Shown here: in pieces, positions 24,983 through 37,283 of the stretch | Position numbering within the stretch: position 1 is the first letter of the stretch | How the letters are laid out: every line of letters starts with the position of its first letter | NCBI RefSeq assembly: GCF_041911615.1 | Contig: NZ_JAYROR010000002.1 | Location: 50,155 to 114,154, forward strand | Reading direction: 5' to 3' | Length of the DNA: 64,000 bases | Source: Zoogloea sp041911615 | GTDB lineage: Bacteria > Pseudomonadota > Gammaproteobacteria > Burkholderiales > Rhodocyclaceae | Translations under genes and position numbers: made by a program | Notes under the pieces: model-generated | The model's input: the letters and a program-made list of their open reading frames with translations, nothing else | The model's database searches: none | Told to the model about the DNA's origin: nothing

Positions 24983-26185
24983 TCAGCTGTAGCTCAGCCC
25001 CATCGCGTCGCGGACTTCGCGCATGGTTTCCTGGGCGAGCTTGCGCGCCTTGTCGCAACCGTCGGCGACGATGCTGCGGACCAGGCTCGGATCGTCGAGA
25101 TAAGGCTGGGCGCGCTCGCGCATGACGTCCTGCTCCTTGAGCACGGCGTCGATGACCGGTTGCTTGCACTCGATGCAGCCGATGCCGGCGCTGGTGCAGC
25201 CCTGCTTCACCCAGTCGCGGGTTTTATCGTCGGAGTAGATGACATGGAACTGCCACACCGGGCACTTCTCGGGATTGCCCGGATCGGTGCGCCGCACGCG
25301 GGCCGGATCGGTCTGCATGGTGCGGATCTTCTTGCCCACCGAATCGGCTTCCTCGCGCAGGAAGATGGTGTTGCCGTAGGACTTGGACATCTTCTGGCCG
25401 TCCAGGCCCGGCATCCGGGAAGCATCGGTGAGCAGCGCACCGGGCTCGACCAGAATCATCTTGCCACTGCCTTCGAGGTAGCCGTAGAGGCGCTCGCGAT
25501 CGCCCAGCGACAGGCTCTGGGCTTCTTCGAGCAGCGCCTTGCCGAGGGCGAGGCCCTCTTCGTCACCGTTCTGCTGGAAGCGGGTGCGGAACTCCTCGTA
25601 GAGCTTGGCGCGCTTGCTGCCGAGCTTCTTGATGGCTTCCTTGGCCTTTTCCTCGAAGCCCGGCTCGCGGCCGTACATATGATTGAAGCGGCGGGCCAGC
25701 TCGCGAGTGAACTCCACGTGGGGCAGCTGATCCTCGCCCACCGGCACCTTGTCGGCCCGATAGATCAGGATGTCAGCGCTCATCAGCAGCGGATAGCCCA
25801 GGAAGCCGTAGGTGGTCAGATCCTTGTGGGAGAGCTTTTCCTGCTGATCCTTGTAGGTGGGCACGCGCTCGAGCCAGCCCTGGGGCGTCATCATCGACAT
25901 CAGCAGGTGCAGCTCGGCATGCTCGGGCACGCGGGACTGGATGAAGATGGTGGCCTGCGACGGATCGACGCCAGCGGCCAGCCAGTCGACGATCATCTCC
26001 CACACGCTGCCTTCGATGCCCTTGGGGTTGTCGTAGTCGGTGGTCAGCGCGTGCCAGTCGGCGGCGAAGAACAGGCAGGGGTACTCGGCCTGGAGCTTGA
26101 CCCAGTTTTTCAGGACGCCGTGGTAGTGGCCGAGGTGGAGCCGCCCGGTGGGGCGCATGCCGGAGAGGACGCGTTCAGCGAACAT
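24983..26185 (-). CDS. trpS: Tryptophanyl-tRNA synthetase
   Basis: Class Ic aminoacyl-tRNA synthetase of 400 residues. The HIGH-type motif is LHLGHYHG near the N-terminus and the KMSKS loop is QKMSKSYGN. The length matches the longer beta-proteobacterial form with an insert before the C-terminus. This insert has cysteines (EKCPVWQFHV, KQGCTSAGIGCIECK) that may form a metal or Fe-S site, as in some bacterial TrpS proteins; that is inference. It starts six bases after the site-2 protease gene. Confidence 0.96.
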   Translation of the reverse strand: MFAERVLSGMRPTGRLHLGHYHGVLKNWVKLQAEYPCLFFAADWHALTTDYDNPKGIEGSVWEMIVDWLAAGVDPSQATIFIQSRVPEHAELHLLMSMMTPQGWLERVPTYKDQQEKLSHKDLTTYGFLGYPLLMSADILIYRADKVPVGEDQLPHVEFTRELARRFNHMYGREPGFEEKAKEAIKKLGSKRAKLYEEFRTRFQQNGDEEGLALGKALLEEAQSLSLGDRERLYGYLEGSGKMILVEPGALLTDASRMPGLDGQKMSKSYGNTIFLREEADSVGKKIRTMQTDPARVRRTDPGNPEKCPVWQFHVIYSDDKTRDWVKQGCTSAGIGCIECKQPVIDAVLKEQDVMRERAQPYLDDPSLVRSIVADGCDKARKLAQETMREVRDAMGLSYS

Positions 26186-26191
26186 GGGATG

Positions 26192-26851
26192 TCAAAGTCC
26201 AAAAACGGTTGCAAGAGCAAAACGGAAAAGGGCCACCAGCGGCCCGAGAATGTCGCCAAGGATACCGGTAACGAGCAGGAACAGCAGGATTGGAAAGCCA
26301 TACGGCTCGATCTGGGCGAACTTGTAGGCCAGCCCGGCGGGCAGCAGGCTCACCGCGATGCGCCCACCGTCGAGCGGCGGCAGCGGCACGAGGTTGAGGA
26401 ACAGCAGCACCGCGTTGATCTGGATGCCGGCGTCCGCCATCTTCGCGAGCGGCAAGGCGTAGGCGTTGTCGGGCATCGACGCGGCGAGGCTGAACAGCAA
26501 CGCCCAGCCGATGGCCATCACGAAGTTGGCGAAAGGTCCGGCGGCGGCCACCCACAGCATGTCGGCCTTGGGATGGCGCAGGCGCCCGAAGTTGACCGGT
26601 ACCGGCTTGGCCCAGCCGAAGAGCATCGCCCCGACGCCGGCCAGCGAGCTGGTGAGGAGGATCAGCCCGGGAACGAGGATCGTGCCGACCGGGTCGATGT
26701 GGCGCAATGGGTTGAGACTGATGCGACCGGCGAGTTCCGCCGTGTGATCGCCGAAATGCCGCGCGGCATAGCCGTGGGCTGCCTCGTGCAAGGTGATGGC
26801 GAACAGCACGGGCAGCGCCCAGATGGTCAGGGTGACGATGAATTCTTGCAT
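26192..26851 (-). CDS. Site-2 protease family (M50) membrane peptidase
   Basis: An integral membrane zinc metalloprotease of 219 residues. The metal motif is HEAAH (residues 22-26) in the first helix, and the third ligand is in the late PLPPLDGGRIAVSLLP segment. There are about six hydrophobic segments and no PDZ domain, so it belongs to the short FtsRCO/YdiL-like M50 branch rather than RseP. Substrate unknown. This gene next to trpS and scpA is a common neighbourhood in betaproteobacteria. Confidence 0.9.
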   Translation of the reverse strand: MQEFIVTLTIWALPVLFAITLHEAAHGYAARHFGDHTAELAGRISLNPLRHIDPVGTILVPGLILLTSSLAGVGAMLFGWAKPVPVNFGRLRHPKADMLWVAAAGPFANFVMAIGWALLFSLAASMPDNAYALPLAKMADAGIQINAVLLFLNLVPLPPLDGGRIAVSLLPAGLAYKFAQIEPYGFPILLFLLVTGILGDILGPLVALFRFALATVFGL

Positions 26852-26925
26852 GGGAAAGGTCCGTGCGGGGCCGCGATTCTAGCAGACCTCGCCGGCAGGC
26901 CCGGGGCGTGCAGACTGCGCGCGGT

Positions 26926-27549
26926 TCACAGGCCGAAGGGGGCGAGGCTGCCCCGCCCTTCCCGTACGAGTTCCGGCGATCCGCTGGTGAGGTCGATGAC
27001 GGTGGTTGCTTCACCGCGGCACGGCCCGGCTTCGATGATCAGATCCACCTCCTTTTCGAGGCGGGCGCGAATTTCGTCGGCGTCGGTGAGCGGATGCGCC
27101 TCGTCGGGCAGCAGCAGCGTCGAACTGAGGATCGGCTCACCGAGTTCGGCCAGCAGCGCCGACACCACCGGATGATCGGGGATGCGCAGGCCGATGGTCT
27201 TGCGCTTGGGGTGCAGCACGCGCCGCGGGAGCTCCTTGGTGCCTTCGAGGATAAAGGTGTAGGGCCCCGGCGTGGTGGCCTTCAGCAAGCGGTACTGGGC
27301 GTTATCCACGCGGGCGAAGGTGGCGATGTCGGACAGGTCGCGGCAGATCAGCGTGAACAAGTGGCGCTCGTCCACGCCGCGAATGCGCCGGATGCGGGCC
27401 AGCAGCGGGTTATCGCCGGTGTGACCGCCCAGGGCGTAAGCGGAATCGGTGGGAAAGGCGACGAGGCCGCCGCCACGCATGATCTCGGCGGCCTGCTTGA
27501 CCAGGCGCACCTGCGGTTGTTCTGGGTGGAGCGAAAAGAACTGGGCCAT
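26926..27549 (-). CDS. YciO/YrdC/Sua5-family threonylcarbamoyl-AMP synthase-like protein
   Basis: A 207-residue YrdC-fold protein starting MAQFFSLHPEQPQVRLVKQA, characteristic of the YciO subgroup. The nucleotide-binding signature LVAFPTDSAYALGG and the TPGPYTFIL and KTIGLRIPDHPV motifs are intact. Sua5/TsaC makes threonylcarbamoyl-AMP for the t6A modification of tRNA. YciO relatives may act weakly or in another role, so the precise function is uncertain. Confidence 0.88.
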   Translation of the reverse strand: MAQFFSLHPEQPQVRLVKQAAEIMRGGGLVAFPTDSAYALGGHTGDNPLLARIRRIRGVDERHLFTLICRDLSDIATFARVDNAQYRLLKATTPGPYTFILEGTKELPRRVLHPKRKTIGLRIPDHPVVSALLAELGEPILSSTLLLPDEAHPLTDADEIRARLEKEVDLIIEAGPCRGEATTVIDLTSGSPELVREGRGSLAPFGL

Positions 27550-27571
27550 GATTCAGAAGTGGTGAAGCGAT

Positions 27572-28411
27572 TCAGGTAAGGCGCGACCACACCGGCGTGA
27601 GGTCGGGCGGCAGCGGCGGCGCGCGGCCGAGGTCGATCGGGCTGTCCTCGGGGCCATGGAAATCCGACGCCCGCGAGGCGAGCAGGTCAAACTTGCGGGC
27701 CATGCGCGCAAACGCCAGCACCTGCCCGCCGTCGTGGGCCCCGCAGGATACCTCGACGGCGTCGCCACCGAGTTCGCGGAACTTGTCAAACAGGATGTCC
27801 ATTTCGACGTGGGACAGACGATAGCGCCCCGGATGAGCGATCACCGCCAGCCCGCCGGCGCCCTTGATCCAGCGGATCGCGTCCTCCAGCGTCGCCCAGA
27901 CGTGTTCGACGTAGCCCGGCTTGCCCCGCGCGAGATAGTTGAGGAAGACGTCGTGGACGTTCTTCGCCACGCCCACCTCGACGAGAAAGCGTGCGAAATG
28001 CGCACGGCTGATCAACGCCGGGTTGCCCGCGTAGCGCAGCGCACCTTCGAGGGCACCGTGAATGCCGATGCGGTCGAGCTCGGCGGCAATCCGCGCCGCG
28101 CGTCCGTCGCGCCCCTCGCGCACCCGGCGCAGCCCGTCAATCAAGGCGGGATTGGCGGGATCGATGTCGAGCCCGACGATGTGCAGGGTCTGGTCGAGCC
28201 ACGAGACCGACACCTCGACCCCCGGAACGAAACGCAATCCGAGTTCGTCGGCCGTGCGCGCCGCCTCGGGCAGGCCGAGGAGTTCGTCGTGATCGGTGAG
28301 CGCCAGCAGATCGACGCCGTTGGCGTGGGCACGACGCACCACTTCGGCGGGCGCGAGGGTGCCGTCGGACGCGGTGGAGTGGCAGTGCAGATCGGGGTTG
28401 GCAGCGTTCAT
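27572..28411 (-). CDS. PHP-domain 3',5'-nucleoside bisphosphate phosphatase (RnaAM/TrpH-like)
   Basis: A 279-residue metal-dependent phosphoesterase. The first PHP motif is DLHCHSTASDGTL, and others are LTDHDEL, PGVEVS, IAHPGRYRL and RASDFHG, giving a full set of His/Asp ligands for three metals. Characterised relatives remove the 3' phosphate from pAp-type nucleotides and degrade short RNA 5' ends. Its start overlaps the stop of the upstream hydrolase (ATGA), and the YciO-type gene follows 22 bases later. Confidence 0.88.
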   Translation of the reverse strand: MNAANPDLHCHSTASDGTLAPAEVVRRAHANGVDLLALTDHDELLGLPEAARTADELGLRFVPGVEVSVSWLDQTLHIVGLDIDPANPALIDGLRRVREGRDGRAARIAAELDRIGIHGALEGALRYAGNPALISRAHFARFLVEVGVAKNVHDVFLNYLARGKPGYVEHVWATLEDAIRWIKGAGGLAVIAHPGRYRLSHVEMDILFDKFRELGGDAVEVSCGAHDGGQVLAFARMARKFDLLASRASDFHGPEDSPIDLGRAPPLPPDLTPVWSRLT

Positions 28412-29298
28412 GATCGTGTGGACAGCAAGAATTCCTCGATGATCCCGGCAACGATGCGCGGCTGGTCGTGGTGCAGGTTGTGTCCGCTGTCGACGACCCC
28501 GACCTCGCGGAAATTACCGAATGCGGCACGCGCCTCGGCATGGTCGGCGTCGCTCACGCCCAGACGGCGGCGCAGCTCGGGTTCGGCGGGCTCGATCCAC
28601 AGGGTCGGCGCCGTGACCCGCCTCCACGCCGCCAACGCCTCGGCACGGCGATACAGCACGGCATTGACGCGCCGATGGGCCGGATCGCCCGCCAGCCGGA
28701 TGCCGCCCTGCCCGTCCGGCTCGCCCAGGTGCGCAGCGAGATAGCTGGCCTTCTCGACCGACAAACGGGGATTCTGCTCGCGCAGCCGGGCCGCCAGCGC
28801 CGCGGCGTCCGGATAGGCGCGAAAGCTCACCGGCCGCGCCAGCTCGTCGAGCCACTTTTCGAGCCGCGTCGGCGACTGGGCCGGTTCGCTGTCGGCCAGC
28901 CCGAAGGCGTCGAGCGCAATCAACCGGGCAACCCGCGCGGGACGCACGCCGGCGTAATGGCAGGCCACGTTGCCGCCCATGCTGTGGCCGATCAGCGTCA
29001 CCGCACCGTCGGGCGCGCAAGCGCGCAGGATCGCGTCGAGGTCGGCCAGGTAGTCGGGAAACCAGTAAGCGTCGGTGCCCGCCCAGTCGGTCCGACCGAA
29101 CCCCCGCCAATCGGGGGCGATCACATGCCAGTCAGCCTGCAGCTCATCGACCAGAAACTGGAACGAGGCCGACACGTCCATCCAGCCATGGAGCAGGAAC
29201 AGCGTGGGCGCGCGGGCATCACCCCATTCGCGGAGGTGATAACGCAGACCGCGAACATCGAGAAAGCGGCTGCGGGACGGACGTCGGACGAGGGTCAT
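28408..29298 (-). CDS. Alpha/beta-fold hydrolase, substrate unknown
   Basis: A 296-residue serine hydrolase. The oxyanion segment is FLLHGWMDVSASF, the nucleophile Ser is in LIGHSMGGN, and the catalytic His is near the end in DSGHNLHHDQP. An Asp/Glu candidate lies in WIEPAEPE. No signal peptide, so cytoplasmic. It is the first gene of the hydrolase-PHP-YciO-M50-trpS-scpAB-rluB run on this strand. The family includes esterases and C-C hydrolases, and nothing here fixes the substrate. Confidence 0.85.
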   Translation of the reverse strand: MTLVRRPSRSRFLDVRGLRYHLREWGDARAPTLFLLHGWMDVSASFQFLVDELQADWHVIAPDWRGFGRTDWAGTDAYWFPDYLADLDAILRACAPDGAVTLIGHSMGGNVACHYAGVRPARVARLIALDAFGLADSEPAQSPTRLEKWLDELARPVSFRAYPDAAALAARLREQNPRLSVEKASYLAAHLGEPDGQGGIRLAGDPAHRRVNAVLYRRAEALAAWRRVTAPTLWIEPAEPELRRRLGVSDADHAEARAAFGNFREVGVVDSGHNLHHDQPRIVAGIIEEFLLSTRS

Positions 29299-29319
29299 TT
29301 ATCGAAGTTTAGCAGACCC

Positions 29320-29349
29320 TTGCCCTACGCCACGCCCCGGTGGTAAGGT
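29320..29349 (+). promoter_or_regulatory. Possible promoter of the gcv operon
   Basis: TTGCCC (29320-29325) and TAAGGT (29344-29349, preceded by TGG) are 18 bases apart. They are placed so that transcription would begin just before the first glycine aptamer. Hexamer match is moderate. Confidence 0.4.
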
Positions 29350-29357
29350 GCGCGCCG

Positions 29358-29567
29358 TCGTGTGGGAGAGCGTTCGCCCGTTGCTGGCGAGCCGCCGAAG
29401 GCGCAACCCCCGGAACCGCTCAGGCAAAAGGACCGCCGACGAATCAACAATCTGGAGAGCGATGCCGCCCGTTTCCGTGCCCTGCCACGGCCGGTCGCAT
29501 CCACCGAAGGGGCACGCAGCCGGCGCCGATCGCCGCTGCAATCTCTCAGGTACAAAGGACAGATGGG
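29358..29567 (+). promoter_or_regulatory. Tandem glycine riboswitch
   Basis: Two consecutive glycine aptamers upstream of gcvT. The first (about 29360-29442) has GGGAGAGCG, the CCGCCGAAGGCGCAA core and CTCAGGCAAAAGGACCG. The second (about 29451-29567) has TGGAGAGCG, ACCGAAGGGGCA and CTCTCAGGTACAAAGGACAG. The paired GAGAG/CTC(TC)AGG ends and the AAAGGAC segment are the family hallmarks. In this genomic position the class normally turns the glycine cleavage operon on when glycine is abundant. Confidence 0.95.
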
Positions 29568-29608
29568 GCCGATGCGATTTCCGAATCGCGTCGGCCCCTT
29601 TGCTTTTC
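29565..29608 (+). terminator. Riboswitch expression-platform terminator
   Basis: A 15-bp stem from GGGGCCGATGCGATT (29565-29579) to its near-perfect complement (29584-29598) with one G-T pair. The loop is four bases and a T-rich tail follows. It overlaps the last bases of aptamer 2, so folding of that aptamer's closing stem can compete with it. This is a transcriptional on-switch layout. Confidence 0.85.
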
Positions 29609-29641
29609 TACACTGTAACGATTGCCCCTCCGGAGATCACG

Positions 29642-30724
29642 ATGACCCAGCGCACCCCTCTTCACGCCACCCACGTCGCCGCCGGCGCCCGCATGGTGGA
29701 TTTCGCCGGCTGGGACATGCCGGTGAACTACGGCTCGCAGATCGAGGAGCACCATGCCGTCCGCCGCGATGCCGGCATGTTCGACGTCTCCCACATGCTC
29801 GCGCTGGATCTCGCTGGCGCCGGCGCCAAGGCCTTCCTGCGCCGCCTGATCGCCAACGACGTGGCCAAGCTCAGCGAGCCGGGCAAGGCGCTCTATAGCT
29901 GCATGCTGAACCCGGAAGGCGGCGTGATCGACGACCTGATCGTCTATTACCTCTGCGACACCGAATACCGCATCGTCGTCAATGCCGGCACCGCCGACAA
30001 GGACGTGGCATGGATGCAGCAACAGCTCGTAGCTGGCGCCTTCGCCGCCACACTCACCCCGCGCCGTGATCTGGCGATGATCGCCGTCCAGGGCCCGAAC
30101 GCCCGCGCCAAAACGTGGGCCGCCATCCCCGGCGCCGAAGCCGCCTCCGCCGGCCTCAAACTCTTCCAGGCCGCCGCCTTCGGCGATTTCTTCATCGCCC
30201 GCACCGGCTACACCGGCGAAGACGGCTTCGAGCTCACCCTGCCGGCCGATCAGGCCGCCGCCACCTGGGACGCCCTCATCGCCGCGGGCGTCAAGCCCTG
30301 CGGCCTCGGCGCCCGCGACACCCTGCGTCTCGAAGCTGGCATGGCCCTCTACGGCAACGACATGGACGAGAGCGTCTCGCCGCTCAACGCCGGCCTCGCC
30401 TGGACCGTCGATTTCAAGGACGCCGACCGCGACTTCATCGGCAAGGCCGCCTTGCAGGCCAAGCCCGCCAGCAAGCAGGTGCTCGGCCTGGTGCTCGAGG
30501 ACAAGGGCGTGCTGCGCGCCCACCAGACCGTCTTCACCGCCCAGGGCGAAGGCGAGACCACCAGCGGCACCTTCTCGCCGAGCCTCGAAAAGGCCATCGC
30601 CATGGCTCGCCTGCCCCTGGGCGTGGCGCCGGGCGACAGCGTGGAAGTGGATATCCGCGGCAAGCGCCTCAAGGCGCGGGTGGTTAAAGCCTCTTTCGTC
30701 CGTAACGGCAAACCCCTAATCTGA
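29642..30724 (+). CDS. gcvT: Glycine cleavage system T-protein (aminomethyltransferase)
   Basis: Transfers the methylene group from the aminomethyl-lipoyl H-protein to tetrahydrofolate with release of ammonia. The 360 residues begin MTQRTPLHATHVAAGARMVDFAGWDMPVNYGS-like and contain FDVSHM, the folate-binding Asp in the TGEDGFEL region, and GLGARDTLRLEAGM. The start is the ATG after the riboswitch; the open frame extends upstream through the riboswitch but that part is not coding. It is the first gene of gcvT-gcvH-gcvP. Confidence 0.97.
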   Translation: MTQRTPLHATHVAAGARMVDFAGWDMPVNYGSQIEEHHAVRRDAGMFDVSHMLALDLAGAGAKAFLRRLIANDVAKLSEPGKALYSCMLNPEGGVIDDLIVYYLCDTEYRIVVNAGTADKDVAWMQQQLVAGAFAATLTPRRDLAMIAVQGPNARAKTWAAIPGAEAASAGLKLFQAAAFGDFFIARTGYTGEDGFELTLPADQAAATWDALIAAGVKPCGLGARDTLRLEAGMALYGNDMDESVSPLNAGLAWTVDFKDADRDFIGKAALQAKPASKQVLGLVLEDKGVLRAHQTVFTAQGEGETTSGTFSPSLEKAIAMARLPLGVAPGDSVEVDIRGKRLKARVVKASFVRNGKPLI

Positions 30725-30779
30725 CCCCTCCCGCATTCCTGCGCTTTTCAACCATTCTGATTCCAAAAAGGACATTTCC

Positions 30780-31160
30780 ATGAGCACGCTCCCGGCCGAT
30801 CTGCGTTACACCGCCTCCCACGAATGGGTTCGCGTTGAAGCCGACGGCACCCTCACCGTCGGCATCACCGACCACGCCCAGGAAGCCCTCGGCGACGTGG
30901 TCTTCCTCGAACTGCCGGACACCGGCCGCGTCGTCGCCAAGGAAGAAGCCATCGCCGTGATCGAGTCGGTCAAGGCCGCCTCCGACATCTACGCCCCGGT
31001 GGCCGGCGAGATCATCGCCAACAACCAGGACGCCGTGGACGCGCCCGAATCCGTCAATGCCGACGCCTACGCCGCCTGGCTGTTCAAGATCAAACCGGCC
31101 AACGCCGCCGACGTGGACGCCCTCCTCGACGCCGCCGGCTACGAAGCCGCCATCGGCTGA
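30780..31160 (+). CDS. gcvH: Glycine cleavage system H-protein
   Basis: A 126-residue lipoyl carrier that shuttles the aminomethyl group between P, T and L proteins. The lipoylated lysine is Lys65 in VIESVKAASDIYAP. Length and the EWVRVEADGTLTVGITDHAQ start are typical. The gene starts 55 bases after gcvT, with an AAAAAGGA site before the ATG. Confidence 0.98.
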   Translation: MSTLPADLRYTASHEWVRVEADGTLTVGITDHAQEALGDVVFLELPDTGRVVAKEEAIAVIESVKAASDIYAPVAGEIIANNQDAVDAPESVNADAYAAWLFKIKPANAADVDALLDAAGYEAAIG

Positions 31161-31267
31161 CCTCCCGTCGCCCGACCGGGGCGTGCCACTGCGGCGCGCC
31201 CCCAGTGAGCCGCCACCGCTCGCCCTTGCCCGCTCGTCCTTGCCGTAACCCAACCCGAGTTCTACCC

Positions 31268-34159
<2,892 letters not shown>

Positions 34160-34181
34160 TCGCGCTCCGCGCTGACGTGAT

Positions 34182-34217
34182 AAAGCCCGGCGGTCGGCGA
34201 CGACCCCGGGCTTTTTT
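34182..34217 (+). terminator. Terminator of the gcv operon
   Basis: AAAGCCCGG and CCGGGCTTT pair around an inner stem GGTCG/CGACC with loop GCGA, followed by a run of six T residues, 23 bases after the gcvP stop. Confidence 0.85.
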
Positions 34218-34246
34218 CATGGCATTACATAACGCGAATCGGGATG

Positions 34247-35029
34247 TCAGGGCGACAACAAGGATTTCACGAACGAGACGGGAATCGCGTACGAGATGCC
34301 CGACGGCGACGTGATCGCGCTTTCCTTAGTGCTCTTGATGAACACCATGTTAAGCACGCCCAGCACCTGACCGGTATTGGCGTCGAACAACGGGCTACCG
34401 CTGTTGCCGGGATAGGACACGATGTCGAGCTGAAGCACCGAGTAACCACCGGCCGACAGGCGCCGGACCACACCACTGTCGAGCTGCCGTGCCGACTCCA
34501 GCGGTTGTCCCACCGGCGTGATCGCCGACACGATGCCCTTGTGCGTCACCGGCGTGAGACCAATGCTGCCACCGAGCGGAAACCCGGTCAGCGCAACATC
34601 CTGCCCGTCCCGCACGGCACTGGAATCGCCAAGGGGCAAGGCGGGCATCGGCGGCCCCTCGAAGCGGAGCACCACCAGATCGTGGTCGAGATCGACCGCC
34701 TCCTTGGTCACCGGTCGAGCCAGAACGCGCCCCGTGCCCGGCGTCACGATCACCAGCTTCTCGTCGTTGCCAGCGCCCTCCGGCACCGCCGCCGCCACAT
34801 GGGCGTTGGTGACCACCTGATTGCCGTTACCCGCCACGAAACCCGTGCCCAGAAAACGGAAACGTGGATTGCGCGTCGGCGACAGCGTTCCCACAGCCAC
34901 CACCGAACGCTTGACCACCGCCACGTTATCCTGGAAATCGGCATGTGCCGGCATCGCGAAGACCGCGACGAGCGCCAGCCCGCCGGCCACGACACACTGA
35001 ACAAGCCGGGTCCGCAACGAAGTCGTCAT
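34247..35029 (-). CDS. Secreted trypsin-like serine protease (S1C/DegP-like, no PDZ)
   Basis: A 260-residue protein with a signal peptide (residues 1-30, ending AMPAHA) and a single chymotrypsin-fold protease domain. The catalytic triad is visible as His77 (VTNAHVAA), Asp117 (DLDHDLVVL) and Ser200 (YPGNSGSPLF). No PDZ domain follows, unlike DegP/DegS. It ends three bases after the lytic transglycosylase gene starts reading out, so both may share a transcript. It could process cell-envelope or exported proteins in the periplasm; the target is unknown. Confidence 0.88.
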   Translation of the reverse strand: MTTSLRTRLVQCVVAGGLALVAVFAMPAHADFQDNVAVVKRSVVAVGTLSPTRNPRFRFLGTGFVAGNGNQVVTNAHVAAAVPEGAGNDEKLVIVTPGTGRVLARPVTKEAVDLDHDLVVLRFEGPPMPALPLGDSSAVRDGQDVALTGFPLGGSIGLTPVTHKGIVSAITPVGQPLESARQLDSGVVRRLSAGGYSVLQLDIVSYPGNSGSPLFDANTGQVLGVLNMVFIKSTKESAITSPSGISYAIPVSFVKSLLSP

Positions 35030-35031
35030 CG

Positions 35032-35946
35032 TCAGTTGACGCTCTTCAGCGCCTGCAGTGCAGGCGATGCGTTCACGAGCCGCGCGTCGAACGGATGCTC
35101 GGTGCGCGGAAAGAACTCGAGGATGCGTCGCACGTAGTTCTGGGTTTCCTTGTACGGCGGCACGCCCTTGTAGCGATCCACCGCCCCCTCGCCGGCATTG
35201 TAGCCGGCCACCGCCAGTGCCACGTTGCCGCGATAGTAGGCCAGCAACCAGCGCAGATAAGCCAGCCCGCCCTTGATGTTTTCGACGGGATCGAAGCTGT
35301 CCTTCACGTTGAAACGGCTGGCCGTTTCGGGGATCAGCTGCATCACGCCCATCGCGTTCTTGGGCGAGGTCGCGCTGGCATCGAAATTGGATTCGGTCGT
35401 GGCGATCGCCAGGGCCAGACGCGGCTCGATCGAGAAGCGCGGCGCGAGCGTGGTGATCAGCTCGACGACCTTCTTCTTGCGCTCGGGCAGCGAGGCGAGG
35501 TACTTCTGCGAATCCCAGTTGTCGCGGATCGAGAACGCCCATTCCACCGAATGGGCCTTGAGGCATTCCGGCACCACGCCCGTGTAGTCGCCGGCCATGC
35601 GCCGCGCCTTCTCGGCGCCGCTGTGCCCCTTGAACAGCGCCATCTCGAACAAGGTGGCAGCCACCCCGTCGTCACGCGGCACGCCACGGCCGTTGGCATA
35701 CATCCAGCCGAGGCTGTACATCGCCTCGGCATTGCCGGCGCGAACCGCCTCGCAGTAAAGCTCGGCAGCCCGCTCGGGATCGCGGGGCACCCCTTCGCCA
35801 TGCTCGAACGCCACCGCCTGCTCGACGATCTGTCGGGCATCGTTGGTGACGGCGGATGTGGGCTCGGCGGCGCTCACGGCACGCGCGCCCCCTGCCAGGC
35901 ACACGCCCAGCAGGGCCACGGAGAGCATTCTTCTCATGCGCGCCAT
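35032..35946 (-). CDS. Lytic transglycosylase with Sel1-like repeats
   Basis: A 304-residue envelope protein. Residues 1-27 form a signal peptide. Two Sel1-type tetratricopeptide-like repeats follow (about 45-110, including YCEAVRAGNAEAMYSLGWMY). The C-terminal half is a SLT domain with catalytic Glu185 in ATTESNFDA, then GVMQLIPETA and AVAGYNAGEGAVDRY. It should cleave peptidoglycan to 1,6-anhydromuropeptides. Met4 is an alternative start. Its place after the nucleotide-sugar dehydrogenase suggests a link to envelope or export assembly. Confidence 0.9.
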   Translation of the reverse strand: MARMRRMLSVALLGVCLAGGARAVSAAEPTSAVTNDARQIVEQAVAFEHGEGVPRDPERAAELYCEAVRAGNAEAMYSLGWMYANGRGVPRDDGVAATLFEMALFKGHSGAEKARRMAGDYTGVVPECLKAHSVEWAFSIRDNWDSQKYLASLPERKKKVVELITTLAPRFSIEPRLALAIATTESNFDASATSPKNAMGVMQLIPETASRFNVKDSFDPVENIKGGLAYLRWLLAYYRGNVALAVAGYNAGEGAVDRYKGVPPYKETQNYVRRILEFFPRTEHPFDARLVNASPALQALKSVN

Positions 35947-35963
35947 GATATACCGCCCCCGGC

Positions 35964-37244
<1,281 letters not shown>

Positions 37245-37283
37245 TTCACTCGTTCCTGATTGCAATACTAAAAAAATTCTGGC

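Noticed and set aside
29348..29641. In-frame extension of gcvT upstream of its ATG
   Set aside because: This stretch is the tandem glycine riboswitch and its terminator, so it is not translated.
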